Shown here: positions 1 to 8,081 of the stretch, in pieces
Numbering within the stretch: the first letter of the stretch is position 1
Layout of the letters: each line of letters begins with the position of its first letter
DNA from: Dyella_B acidisoli
Lineage (GTDB): Bacteria; Pseudomonadota; Gammaproteobacteria; Xanthomonadales; Rhodanobacteraceae
Assembly (NCBI RefSeq): GCF_049532895.1
Contig: NZ_CP064031.1
Span: 558,001-622,000 of the forward strand
DNA length: 64,000 nucleotides
Direction: 5' to 3'
Translations under genes and position numbers: made by a program
Notes under the pieces: model-generated
What the model saw: the letters and a program-made list of their open reading frames with translations, nothing else
What the model was told of the DNA's origin: nothing
Database searches by the model: none

Positions 1-115
1 TGCTCGGCAGGGCATGCACGCCGAAAGAGCTAACCTATCTTGCTGAACCCGGCGCGGGGTTCTGAACGCCGATCACCATCACGGAATTGGTTTATGTCAC
101 GACAAGGAGCAGGTC

Positions 116-448
116 ATGCGTCGTTATTTTTTTCTCACCTTGCTGGTCGTAAGTTTCAGTGCACATGCGCTGCAAAGCCTGCGCGTGGGTAGTCAGGTGC
201 TGGCGGTGGGCGATAGTGGTGCACGCGTCAAGGCACTGTTGGGAGAGCCATCTGTACGTGCGAAGGCATCCAGCTCAAGCAAGAGCAAGAATGACAAAGC
301 CAAGGCGAAATCGTCCAGCAACAGCAAAGGCAAGTCGGCCAGCGCAAAAGACAAGGGCGAGAAGTGGCAATACCAGCGCGAAGGGCGCATCACCACGTTC
401 ACCATGGTTGGTGGAAAGGTCGCGCATATCGAGGATGTGGCGCGCTAG
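116..448 (+). CDS. Small exported DUF2845-like protein with Lys/Ser-rich insert
   Basis: A 110-residue protein. Residues 1-18 form a signal peptide (MRRYFFL, hydrophobic core, AHA cleavage region), so it is probably periplasmic. The mature part begins LRVGSQVLAVGDSGARV and includes LLGEP, and it ends with WQYQREGRITTFTMVGGKV. This two-part pattern resembles the DUF2845 family, whose function is unknown. Between the halves, about residues 50-82, is a low-complexity Lys/Ser/Ala stretch that looks like an expanded linker. A GGAGCAGG ribosome site sits just upstream of the ATG. It appears to be a single-gene unit, with an inverted repeat directly after its stop codon. Confidence 0.7.
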   Translation: MRRYFFLTLLVVSFSAHALQSLRVGSQVLAVGDSGARVKALLGEPSVRAKASSSSKSKNDKAKAKSSSNSKGKSASAKDKGEKWQYQREGRITTFTMVGGKVAHIEDVAR

Positions 449-453
449 CATCC

Positions 454-530
454 GTAGGTTGGGTTAGCGCAGCGTAACCCAACGTATTCGGAGCGACATT
501 GTTGGGTTACGCTGTGCTAACCCAACCTAC
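454..530. repeat. Inverted repeat, GTAGGTTGGG family, copy 1
   Basis: The arms begin GTAGGTTGGGTTAGCGCAGC and end GCTAACCCAACCTAC, about 30 nt each, separated by a short spacer. Each arm is itself partly palindromic (TTGGGTTA with TAACCCAA). The last bases overlap and supply the TAG stop of the minus-strand reductase gene. Related elements lie at 17545, 24371, 25183 and 30046. The structure resembles REP/BIME-type intergenic elements. Confidence 0.8.
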
Positions 531-1540
531 AAATCGCGTAGTGTCTTCAACAGCGCCTGTGCCTCCCAGCTAACGTATGACTGCTCCGCTTCCCTGATGA
601 GCGCAACGATGCGTGCATTCGCCGGTGCGCGCAGTCCTCTCGATTTCGCCAGCGCGACAAGCTCGCCGTTGATGTAATCCACTTCCGTACGCCGTCCCGC
701 CTGCAGATCGTCCCACATGGAGGAGCGCGCCAGCGGATCGATCGCCAGCATGCGCGCGGCAATACGGTAAAACAGCGCATTGGGCAGCGAGAGTACGGCC
801 GGGAGCCAACGAGCGGGTAGGGCGGTGACTTGGGCGGGACGAATGCCAACTGCATCCAGCACGTGCAATCCTTCCCGCTGCAGCAAGGCAAGGCATTGTC
901 GCCAGGCTCGTTGCGCCAACTCTTCGCGCAGCGGCAAGCCGCTCAATGCATTGAGGGCATTGTTGAGGTTGATCAGCAATTTCGCCCACAACACGGCCTG
1001 CATGTCGTCGCACAATTGCAGCGGCAGCCCGCCGGCATTGAACGCGGAACGCAAGGCGGGCAAAAGCGCTGCAGAACGTTCCACCATCAATTCACCCGAT
1101 GAGCCCTGATGGAAATGCGCCGGTTCCGGCTGCGCCACATTGAATGGCACCATGCCGGCCAATACGTGGCATGCCGGCAGCGCCGCACGCAAATCCGCCG
1201 TGTTGCGCACGCCGTTCTGAAAACTGATCACGAGCGTTCCGGGTGCAAGCACCTCGGCCAGTTCGTGCGCGACGTCCATGGTTGCTGCAGATTTCACCGT
1301 AACGAGCACAGCATCGACGTTAAGCGTAGCGCTGGCTTGCGTGGCGACATCAATATCCGTCCCTGGAATATGCCGGCGATGACCATGCAAATCACTGATC
1401 GTGAGTCCGTGTTCCTTCAACACGGACACCACACGCGAACGCCCAATGAAACGAACCCGCGCGTGCCCATGCAAACGGCCACCCAGATAGTTACCGACCA
1501 TGCCGGCACCATAGATGGCAATGCTGGGCGGCGACGTCAT
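527..1540 (-). CDS. Ketopantoate reductase-family (PanE/ApbA) oxidoreductase
   Basis: A 337-residue cytosolic NAD(P)H-dependent reductase. The N-terminal Rossmann motif is GAGMVGNYLGGRL (about residues 11-23). A VLVTVKSAAT segment follows, and the C-terminal helical domain has AKLLINLNNALNAL, where the Lys and Asn match the catalytic and substrate-binding residues of the family. It is slightly longer than E. coli PanE (303 residues). Its start overlaps the stop of the FAD-dehydrogenase gene by ATGA, so the two are probably translationally coupled. A true pantothenate role is uncertain, because many paralogues of this family act on other 2-oxo acids. The stop codon lies inside an intergenic repeat. 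Confidence 0.85.
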   Translation of the reverse strand: MTSPPSIAIYGAGMVGNYLGGRLHGHARVRFIGRSRVVSVLKEHGLTISDLHGHRRHIPGTDIDVATQASATLNVDAVLVTVKSAATMDVAHELAEVLAPGTLVISFQNGVRNTADLRAALPACHVLAGMVPFNVAQPEPAHFHQGSSGELMVERSAALLPALRSAFNAGGLPLQLCDDMQAVLWAKLLINLNNALNALSGLPLREELAQRAWRQCLALLQREGLHVLDAVGIRPAQVTALPARWLPAVLSLPNALFYRIAARMLAIDPLARSSMWDDLQAGRRTEVDYINGELVALAKSRGLRAPANARIVALIREAEQSYVSWEAQALLKTLRDL

Positions 1541-3192
1541 GCGACCGCGGCAGCGGCGGCGCGCCCAGCCACGCGGCCGGAAAACAGGCAGCCACCGAGA
1601 AAACTGCCTTCCAGCGCGCGGTAGCCATGCAAGCCGCCACCGCCGAAGCCAGCTGCTTCCCCGACCGCGTAAAGACCGCGCAAAGGTTGGCCATCGTGCC
1701 CCAGCACTCGCGCGTCAAGATCGGTTTCCAATCCGCCAAGCGTCTTGCGTGTAAGGATGTGCAGCCGTACCGCGATGAGCGGACCATTCGCTGGATCGAG
1801 GATGCGGTGCGGTTTTGCCACACGCACCAGGCGATCACCGCGATAGCGCCGCGCGTTGTGAATCGCCATCACCTGGCCGTCTTTCGCGAACGGATTATCG
1901 AGCTGCCGATCGCGCGCTTCGATTTCCTCGCGCAAATGCGCAACGTCGAGCAGTTGGCTGCCGGCAAGCGCGTTCATGCCGACGACCAGATCGTCCAGAT
2001 TGTCGCGCACGATGAAGTCGCGACCATGGCGTTTAAAGGCCTCCACCGGTGCGGGCGCTTGTTTGCCGACGGCACGCTTGGCCACTTGTCGCCAACTCTT
2101 GCCGGTAAGGTCGGGATTCTGTTCGGAACCCGATAGCGCGAACTCGCGCCGAATGATCTGCTGGTCGAGAATGAACCAGCTGTAGTCGAAACCGGTGCGG
2201 CGCAGATGTTCGAGCGTGCCCATAGTGTCGAAGCCGGGCCATAGCGGACCGGGCAGGCGATTGCCGCCCGCGTCGAACCACAGCGAGGAAGGGCCGGGCA
2301 GAATGCGGATGGCGTGCATCGGCCAGATCGGATCCCAGTTCTCGATGCCTTCCACGTAGTGCCACATGCGATCACGGTTGATCAGCCGCGCGCCGGCCGA
2401 TTCGCTGATACCCAGCATGCGTCCATCCACATGTGCAGGCACGCCGCACAGCATGTGCGATGGCGGCGCACCCAGATGCTGCGGCCAGTTCTTGCGGACC
2501 AGATCATGATTACCGCCGATACCGCCGGACGCCACGATCACCGCCTGCGCGCGCCATTCGAAATCGCTGATGACGTCGCGTGAACTGGGCTTGCCTCGTT
2601 CGATAGTGTCGTCTGCGAGATGCGCGCCATGCACGCCGACCACACTACCGTTTTCAACGATCAGCCCATCTACGCGATGACGGAAGGCGAAGTTCAGCAG
2701 ACCTTTCGCCTGTGCTTCACGCACACGTCGCACAAACGGTTCCAGCACGCCTGGCCCGGTACCCCAGGTCACATGGAAACGCGGCACGGAATTGCCATGG
2801 CCCATCGCGCCGTAACCACCGCGTTCGGCCCAACCCACCACCGGAAACCAGCGCATGCCAATGTGGTGCAGCCAGGCGCGTTTCTCGCCGGCGGCAAAAT
2901 CCACGTAGGCTTCAGCCCAGCGGCGCGGCCAATGATCTTCCGGTCGGTCGAACGCGGCGGTACCCATCCAATCCGCCAGCGCCAGTGCATGCGAGTCGCG
3001 TACGCCCATGCGGCGCTGTTCCGGGGAATTGACGAAGAACAAACCACCGAATGACCAGAACGCCTGCCCGCCCAGGCTCTGTTCCGGTTCCTGCTCGACA
3101 ACCACGACGCGCCGACCGGCGTCGGTCAGCTCCGTGGCCGCGACCAAGCCGGCCAAACCGGCGCCGATCACGATCACATCGGTGGATGGCAT
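1537..3192 (-). CDS. FAD-binding dehydrogenase (KstD/fumarate reductase-like flavoprotein)
   Basis: A 551-residue flavoprotein. The N-terminal dinucleotide fold reads VIVIGAGLAGLVAATELT and ends in VVVVEQE (FAD ribose contact). The C-terminus carries GEAAGFGGGGLHGYRALEG, typical of the FAD_binding_2 superfamily, and WSFGGLFFVNSPEQRRMG resembles the COG3573 group annotated as predicted oxidoreductases. The substrate is unknown. I chose the ATG at 3192 because AGGGG lies seven bases before it; the longer reading frame begins with a stretch unlike the family. The stop overlaps the ketopantoate-reductase start (ATGA), so the two genes form an operon. Confidence 0.85.
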   Translation of the reverse strand: MPSTDVIVIGAGLAGLVAATELTDAGRRVVVVEQEPEQSLGGQAFWSFGGLFFVNSPEQRRMGVRDSHALALADWMGTAAFDRPEDHWPRRWAEAYVDFAAGEKRAWLHHIGMRWFPVVGWAERGGYGAMGHGNSVPRFHVTWGTGPGVLEPFVRRVREAQAKGLLNFAFRHRVDGLIVENGSVVGVHGAHLADDTIERGKPSSRDVISDFEWRAQAVIVASGGIGGNHDLVRKNWPQHLGAPPSHMLCGVPAHVDGRMLGISESAGARLINRDRMWHYVEGIENWDPIWPMHAIRILPGPSSLWFDAGGNRLPGPLWPGFDTMGTLEHLRRTGFDYSWFILDQQIIRREFALSGSEQNPDLTGKSWRQVAKRAVGKQAPAPVEAFKRHGRDFIVRDNLDDLVVGMNALAGSQLLDVAHLREEIEARDRQLDNPFAKDGQVMAIHNARRYRGDRLVRVAKPHRILDPANGPLIAVRLHILTRKTLGGLETDLDARVLGHDGQPLRGLYAVGEAAGFGGGGLHGYRALEGSFLGGCLFSGRVAGRAAAAAVA

Positions 3193-3413
3193 AGCTAACC
3201 CCTGAGTCGCGCGATCCAGTCGCCAACTTATCGCGCACCCGGGCGTTTGCCTATGTGCGCTGCGCCAATGGTCATGGCGGCTTGTCATGACCGATGGCAT
3301 GGGGTGACGTACGGCCCATGCTGACAAGTGGTGGCGCGTTAAACCCTATGCACAGGGATGCGCATCCAAGCGCACAAGAACCATTTCGGTTCACGTCCCG
3401 GGAGGGATTGCAC

Positions 3414-4220
3414 ATGCGCCGTCACATGCTTTCATTCGCAACGATGCTAGCGTTCGCCGCGGCCGGTGGCGTGCACGCAACGGGCAGTCATTCGCACCAT
3501 CTGTCGTGCTCCTTCAATAGCGACTATGACGTGCAGGTGGAAGCCAGCGGCATCGCATTCACTCGCAGCAGTGGCACGCCCTCCAAGATATTCATGCACG
3601 AAGGCGTGTTGCAGGTGGATGGCCGGAACGTGTCCGTTTCTGCGGCGGATGCGGCGCGCCTGCGTGACTATGAAGAGCAAGTGCGCGAGTTGGTGCCGGC
3701 TGTCACCGCGATTGCCCGCGATGGTGTCGAGATCGGCTATTCCGCGCTCACCACGATGGTCGCCACATTGTCCGAAAATGGCGACGAACGTACGCGTTTG
3801 CTGGGCGAATTGCGCGAACAGCATAACGAAGCCATGCAGCACATTGAGGGCACGCTTGCTCACGGCATCTGGAAAGCCGGGGATGCGGACGATCTGTTCG
3901 ATCACCACCTGCAAAAAACCGTTGCCGACCTGGTGAGCAACGTCACCGCCGATGTAGTGAAAGACGCGCTAAGTGGCGATTCGACCCGGCTCGCCGCGCT
4001 GCAGGCGCGTACCGATGCACTGGATGCCACGCTCGACAAGGCTGTGAATGCACCGGCTGACAAACTGGGGCAACGCGCGGAAGCGCTGTGTCCGCACTTC
4101 AGTCAGCTGGAGCAACTGCAACAGCAATTTCAGTTCCGCTTGCCCAATGGCGAGCGTCTGCAGTTGATTTCCCAAGACATGGATCGTTCCGACAAGGCGA
4201 GCCAATACGCCCAGCGCTAG
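3414..4220 (+). CDS. DUF2884 (YggN-like) periplasmic protein
   Basis: A 268-residue protein with an N-terminal signal peptide (MRRHMLSFATMLAFAAAG, cleavage near VHAT). The mature part has the DUF2884 pattern: an N-terminal beta region (CSFNSDYDVQV, VLQVDGRNVSVS), then YEEQVRELVPAV and a long helical region ending with ALCPHFSQLEQLQQQF. The E. coli relative YggN has no firm function. GGAGGG lies just upstream of the chosen ATG; an in-frame upstream extension to 3294 lacks a ribosome site and would bury the signal peptide. A rho-independent terminator follows, so it appears monocistronic. Confidence 0.8.
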   Translation: MRRHMLSFATMLAFAAAGGVHATGSHSHHLSCSFNSDYDVQVEASGIAFTRSSGTPSKIFMHEGVLQVDGRNVSVSAADAARLRDYEEQVRELVPAVTAIARDGVEIGYSALTTMVATLSENGDERTRLLGELREQHNEAMQHIEGTLAHGIWKAGDADDLFDHHLQKTVADLVSNVTADVVKDALSGDSTRLAALQARTDALDATLDKAVNAPADKLGQRAEALCPHFSQLEQLQQQFQFRLPNGERLQLISQDMDRSDKASQYAQR

Positions 4221-4273
4221 TCACCTGGCGCATCACCCCCGCCATGCTCCCCCTAAGGCATGGACAGTCACAC

Positions 4274-4300
4274 GCCCGGTTCCCCGCCGGGCTTTTTTTT
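4274..4300 (+). terminator. Rho-independent terminator after the DUF2884 gene
   Basis: The stem is GCCCGG/CCGGGC with a seven-base loop, directly followed by eight T residues. It begins about 54 bases after the stop codon. Confidence 0.85.
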
Positions 4301-4330
4301 ACTTATTGAGGGGGCGTCACCTTCCCCTCA

Positions 4331-4411
4331 CCGTCGCCCCGGCGAAGGCCGGGGCCCAGTGGCGTGGGTGATCTACGAGTCGCTGGGTCCCGGCCTTCGC
4401 CGGGACGACGG
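4331..4411. repeat. REP-like palindrome, CGTCSCGGCGAAGGCCGGG family, copy 1
   Basis: Two inverted units: CGCCCCGGCGAAGGCCGGGG and CCCGGCCTTCGCCGGGACG. Each contains the inner palindrome CGGCGAAGGCCG, and about 35 bases separate them. A second copy of the same design lies at 19810-19885. The layout is that of a paired REP element (BIME). Confidence 0.85.
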
Positions 4412-4421
4412 TGATAGATGC

Positions 4422-5471
4422 CTAGCGCCCGAGATCCTTCAAAAATTCATTCGTGTATTGCAGCGATGTAGACCCGCTCACGCCATTGCACGAATTCGAC
4501 ACGGACTTCTTGCTCGAACACGGCGTATCGCGATCCAGTGACCAGTAGTGCAAGCCGGCCAGCCCATGGGTGATGGCGTAACTGGTGACGGTATCGACGT
4601 CGCTCACTGTGGTGATTTCGCCGGAGGTGTTGTTCTGGCCGATCATCGGCGTCAGCTCGATGTGCGCGGGAGCAATGCCGTAGGTATGTTCCAGGTTTTG
4701 CACCGCTTGAATCGCCGATTGCCCCATTTCGCACGCACCATTCACCAGCACGCAGCTGGATGACGCAGCCTTGCCGTAATCCATCGCCATAAGGTTGATG
4801 GTGTAGTTGGTGAGGGCAGGGCTGGATGCCTGGATCGCCTGCACCACTTGTTGGCCTAGTGTGTTGATGCCCGCATAACTGCCATCGGATGCTGCCAGTG
4901 TGGCGACCGTGAAGGAAAAGCGCAGGTTTGGATATTGCGTTTGCACTGCCGCCACATCCGCGACCAGTTGCTGGATGTCCGCTTGCGTCTGCGTGCTTTC
5001 GATATCGAAATCCACGCCGACCATCTGCGGTGTGTAGTAGCTGGCGATAAAGCTGGCGAAGGCACTTGGCGTAGCACAGATAAACACACCACCGGCCCCG
5101 CCCGTGGAAATCACGTAGTTGAGACCGGCATTGGACAAGGCACCGATGTTGGCCGACGTAAACGCAGCAGCGGAAAGCCCTGCCCAGCTTTCGCTACCGC
5201 ACGCACCGGTTGCAAAGGACAGCGTGACAGCACCCAGGTTGGGTTCTTGTGTAGTGTAGAAACTGCCGGTGCCGACCAAGGGCAGGGATGTGCCGGAAGC
5301 GGCGGTTTGCATCACGTCGTTACGCCAGTTCATGTCGACGGTGATGTCTTTGTAAGGGCTGAAGATCAGCGTGGTAGCAGCTGATACTTGGGAAGAAAAT
5401 CCCGCTGCGCACGCGGTGCATGCGAGAACGGCAAGAACTGAACGCACAAAGATCGTCTTTCTGACAAACAT
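4422..5471 (-). CDS. Secreted GH18-family chitinase
   Basis: A 349-residue protein with a signal peptide (residues 1-31, ending VSA). The GH18 catalytic motif appears as VGVDFDIEST (DxDxE), whose Glu is the general acid. Other family features are FSPYKDITVDMNW at the start of the barrel, NLMAMDYG, and LHYWSLDRDTPC near the C-terminus with a second Cys shortly after, probably a disulfide. No chitin-binding domain is visible, so it is a single-domain enzyme likely acting on chitin or chito-oligosaccharides outside the cell. GGAG lies upstream of the ATG. It is transcribed alone and divergently from mscS. Confidence 0.88.
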   Translation of the reverse strand: MFVRKTIFVRSVLAVLACTACAAGFSSQVSAATTLIFSPYKDITVDMNWRNDVMQTAASGTSLPLVGTGSFYTTQEPNLGAVTLSFATGACGSESWAGLSAAAFTSANIGALSNAGLNYVISTGGAGGVFICATPSAFASFIASYYTPQMVGVDFDIESTQTQADIQQLVADVAAVQTQYPNLRFSFTVATLAASDGSYAGINTLGQQVVQAIQASSPALTNYTINLMAMDYGKAASSSCVLVNGACEMGQSAIQAVQNLEHTYGIAPAHIELTPMIGQNNTSGEITTVSDVDTVTSYAITHGLAGLHYWSLDRDTPCSSKKSVSNSCNGVSGSTSLQYTNEFLKDLGR

Positions 5472-5716
5472 GGCAATAGTCTCCGGTCAATGAAAGGTTG
5501 CGTATTGCGCGCACCAACACGTACCGCTCCGGCAGTGCATTGCCGCCGAAGTCATGACTCATCGAATTGTCCCCTGCCCAAGCATTGGCGGGCTCCGGCT
5601 ATATGGGCTTCTTGCGCGACCTTGTCGAGCTGCGATGCACAAGCGGGGATAGGCCAGCACCTGCAATGGACATGCGCGGCTGCTAGGCTTTGCGCAGTCT
5701 TGCCAGGGACTGCGTC

Positions 5717-6556
5717 ATGTTCGAACACCTATTAAGTCTTACCCGCGACGATCTGCGTACATTTTTCATCAACCATGCGCCGTCCTTGATCGGCGCGTTG
5801 CTGGTGTTGCTCATCGGCAGCTGGCTCGCTGCGCGCCTGGCGAACTTTGTACAGCGCGCAATGCATCGTGCATCGATGGACCCTACGCTGAGCGGCTTTC
5901 TCCGCAATCTGCTGTATGGCGTGTTGATCGCCGTGCTGATTGTGATCGCTCTGCAGACCGCAGGCGTGCCGAGCGCACCGCTGCTTGCGGCATTGGGTGC
6001 GGGCGGCCTGGCGATCGGCCTTGCCCTGCAGGGATCGCTGAGCAATCTCGCCTGGGGCGTGCTGCTGATTGTGTTCCGGCCCTTCAAAGTGGGTGATTTC
6101 ATCAGCGCTGGCGGAGTCGACGGCACGGTGCAAGGCATCAACTTGATGCACACCCAGTTGATATTTGCGGACAATCGCGAAGCGTTCGTGCCCAACGCGA
6201 AGATCGGTGCGGATGCCATCGTCAATTTCAGCCGGCGCGGTACGCGGCGTTTCGAGCTGCGCGTGGGCATCAGCTACGACGACGACATCGGCACGGCCAT
6301 CGCAGTGGTACGGCGTCTGTTTGCTGCTGATCCGCGCATCCTGAAAGATCCGGCCCCCACCGTCTGGACCGACTCCCTGGGTGACAGCGCCGTATATCTG
6401 CTGCTGCGCGGTCATGCCGCCGTGGACGACTTTTGGCCCGCGCAGACCGATCTGCTGCGTGCGGTGAAAGAGAACTTCCAGGCCGAAGGCATCCACATGC
6501 CCTATCCGCACCGTGAGGTGCGCGTGGTCATGGAGTCAGCAAAGACAGATAAGTAG
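5717..6556 (+). CDS. mscS: Small-conductance mechanosensitive channel (MscS family)
   Basis: A 279-residue inner-membrane protein, close to the 286 residues of E. coli MscS. Three hydrophobic segments come first (about 20-40, 60-85, 88-110). The pore-lining third helix is rich in Gly/Ala (AALGAGGLAIGLALQGSLSN). The beta domain follows (FRPFKVGDFISAGGVDGTV, FVPNAKIGADAIVNFSRR), then a C-terminal alpha/beta domain. It opens under hypo-osmotic stress to release solutes. I placed the start at the second ATG because AGGGA lies about ten bases before it; an upstream ATG adds only nine residues. Confidence 0.88.
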   Translation: MFEHLLSLTRDDLRTFFINHAPSLIGALLVLLIGSWLAARLANFVQRAMHRASMDPTLSGFLRNLLYGVLIAVLIVIALQTAGVPSAPLLAALGAGGLAIGLALQGSLSNLAWGVLLIVFRPFKVGDFISAGGVDGTVQGINLMHTQLIFADNREAFVPNAKIGADAIVNFSRRGTRRFELRVGISYDDDIGTAIAVVRRLFAADPRILKDPAPTVWTDSLGDSAVYLLLRGHAAVDDFWPAQTDLLRAVKENFQAEGIHMPYPHREVRVVMESAKTDK

Positions 6557-6696
6557 GACAATTCCGCCGCATACGTATGCGGATGGCATTCTTTGGCGTC
6601 TTTACCATGTTCGTGAAGGGTTGCCGGTTGCTATGATGGAAGCCTTGCGGCCGCCTTCTCCTCCCCCGCGGCTGCCTTCGTTCCGCAGGAGAAATC

Positions 6697-8061
6697 ATGG
6701 CTGACCTGAAAGAAGCCCGCGTCCCGGATATCGGCGGACACGCGGATGTGCCCGTCATCGAAGTGATGATCAAGCCCGGCGATACCGTCGAGAAGGATCA
6801 AAGCCTGATCACGCTTGAGTCCGACAAGGCCACCATGGAAGTGCCCGCGCCCTTCGCCGGCGTGGTCAAGGAAGTGAAGCTGAAGGTGGGTGATGAGGTT
6901 TCCGAAGGTGCCCTGATCGCCATCATCGAAGCCGCAGATGGTGCTGCCGCCCCCGCACCTGCCGCAAAAGCCCCAGCACCGACCCCTGCACCCGCACCTG
7001 CTCCGGCCCCCGCGCCGGCTCCTCAAGTAAAGGAAGAGCCCGCCCCGATCGGCGGTCGCAGTGTGCTGCCGGGCAATGCCCCGGAAGGCGACGTGGCGCC
7101 GCAGGCCCGCCCGCCGTTCGACGCCAAGCTGGTGATGCCGGGCGATGCGCCGTACGCCACGCCGGCCATCCGCGCCTTTGCGCGTGAGCTGGGCGTGGAC
7201 ATCCATCAGGTGAAGGGCAGTGGTCGCAGCGGTCGCATCGTGCGCGAAGACGTCGCTGCCTACGTCAAGCACGCGCTCGCTTCCGGCGCACGTCCCGTGG
7301 AAGGTGCACCGGTGGCGGCTGGTGGTGGCCTCAACCTGTTGCCATGGCCGAAGGTGGATTTCGCCAAGTTCGGCGAAGTGGAAGAGAAGCCGCTTACCCG
7401 CATCCAGAAGATTTCCGGCCAGAACCTCGCCCGCAACTGGGCGATGATCCCGCACGTCACCCAGCACGAAGATGCCGACATCACCGAGCTGGAAGCTTTC
7501 CGCAAAAAGCTCGGCGAAGAGAACAAAGATCTCAAGATCACCCCGCTGGTGTTCCAGATCAAGGCGGTGGTTGCGGCGCTGAAGAAATTCCCGCAGTTCA
7601 ACGCCTCGCTGGATGCAAGCGGCGAGAAGCTCATCCTCAAGAAGTACTTCCACATCGGCATCGCGGTGGATACGCCCGATGGCCTGGTCGTGCCGGTGAT
7701 CCGCGACTGCGACAAGAAGGGCCTGCTTGATCTTGCCAACGAACTCGGCGAGATCTCCAAGAAGGCGCGCGACAAGAAGCTTGGACCGGCCGACATGTCC
7801 GGCGGCTGCTTCTCCATCTCCTCGCTCGGCGGCATCGGCGGCACGGCGTTTACGCCGATCGTCAACGCGCCGGAAGTGGCGATTCTTGGTGTGTCCAAGG
7901 CGCAGACCAAACCGGTGTGGAACGGCAAGGAATTCGCACCGCGCCTGATCCTGCCGCTGTCGCTCAGCTACGACCATCGCGTGATCGATGGCGCTGTGGC
8001 CGCGCGCTTCGCGTCCTTCCTTGCCACGCAGCTCGGCGACATCCGCCGCCTGCTGCTCTGA
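6697..8061 (+). CDS. aceF: Pyruvate dehydrogenase E2, dihydrolipoamide acetyltransferase
   Basis: A 454-residue E2 component. It has one N-terminal lipoyl domain (residues 1-80) with the lipoylated lysine in TLESDKATMEVP, and a long Ala/Pro-rich flexible linker (about 88-115). The peripheral-subunit-binding domain follows (YATPAIRAFARELGVDI, GRSGRIVREDV). The catalytic domain ends with SYDHRVIDGAVAARF, containing the active-site His and Asp. GGAGAAATC precedes the ATG. Twenty bases separate it from lpdA, so the two are co-transcribed. The E1 gene aceE is not in this window. The E2 is short, with one lipoyl domain where E. coli has three. Confidence 0.95.
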   Translation: MADLKEARVPDIGGHADVPVIEVMIKPGDTVEKDQSLITLESDKATMEVPAPFAGVVKEVKLKVGDEVSEGALIAIIEAADGAAAPAPAAKAPAPTPAPAPAPAPAPAPQVKEEPAPIGGRSVLPGNAPEGDVAPQARPPFDAKLVMPGDAPYATPAIRAFARELGVDIHQVKGSGRSGRIVREDVAAYVKHALASGARPVEGAPVAAGGGLNLLPWPKVDFAKFGEVEEKPLTRIQKISGQNLARNWAMIPHVTQHEDADITELEAFRKKLGEENKDLKITPLVFQIKAVVAALKKFPQFNASLDASGEKLILKKYFHIGIAVDTPDGLVVPVIRDCDKKGLLDLANELGEISKKARDKKLGPADMSGGCFSISSLGGIGGTAFTPIVNAPEVAILGVSKAQTKPVWNGKEFAPRLILPLSLSYDHRVIDGAVAARFASFLATQLGDIRRLLL

Positions 8062-8081
8062 CGCAAGGAGAACGTTAGATC

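Noticed and set aside
6631..7977. Open frame of 448 codons on the minus strand
   Set aside because: It is the antisense of aceF; its His/Arg/Gly-rich sequence is unlike a protein.
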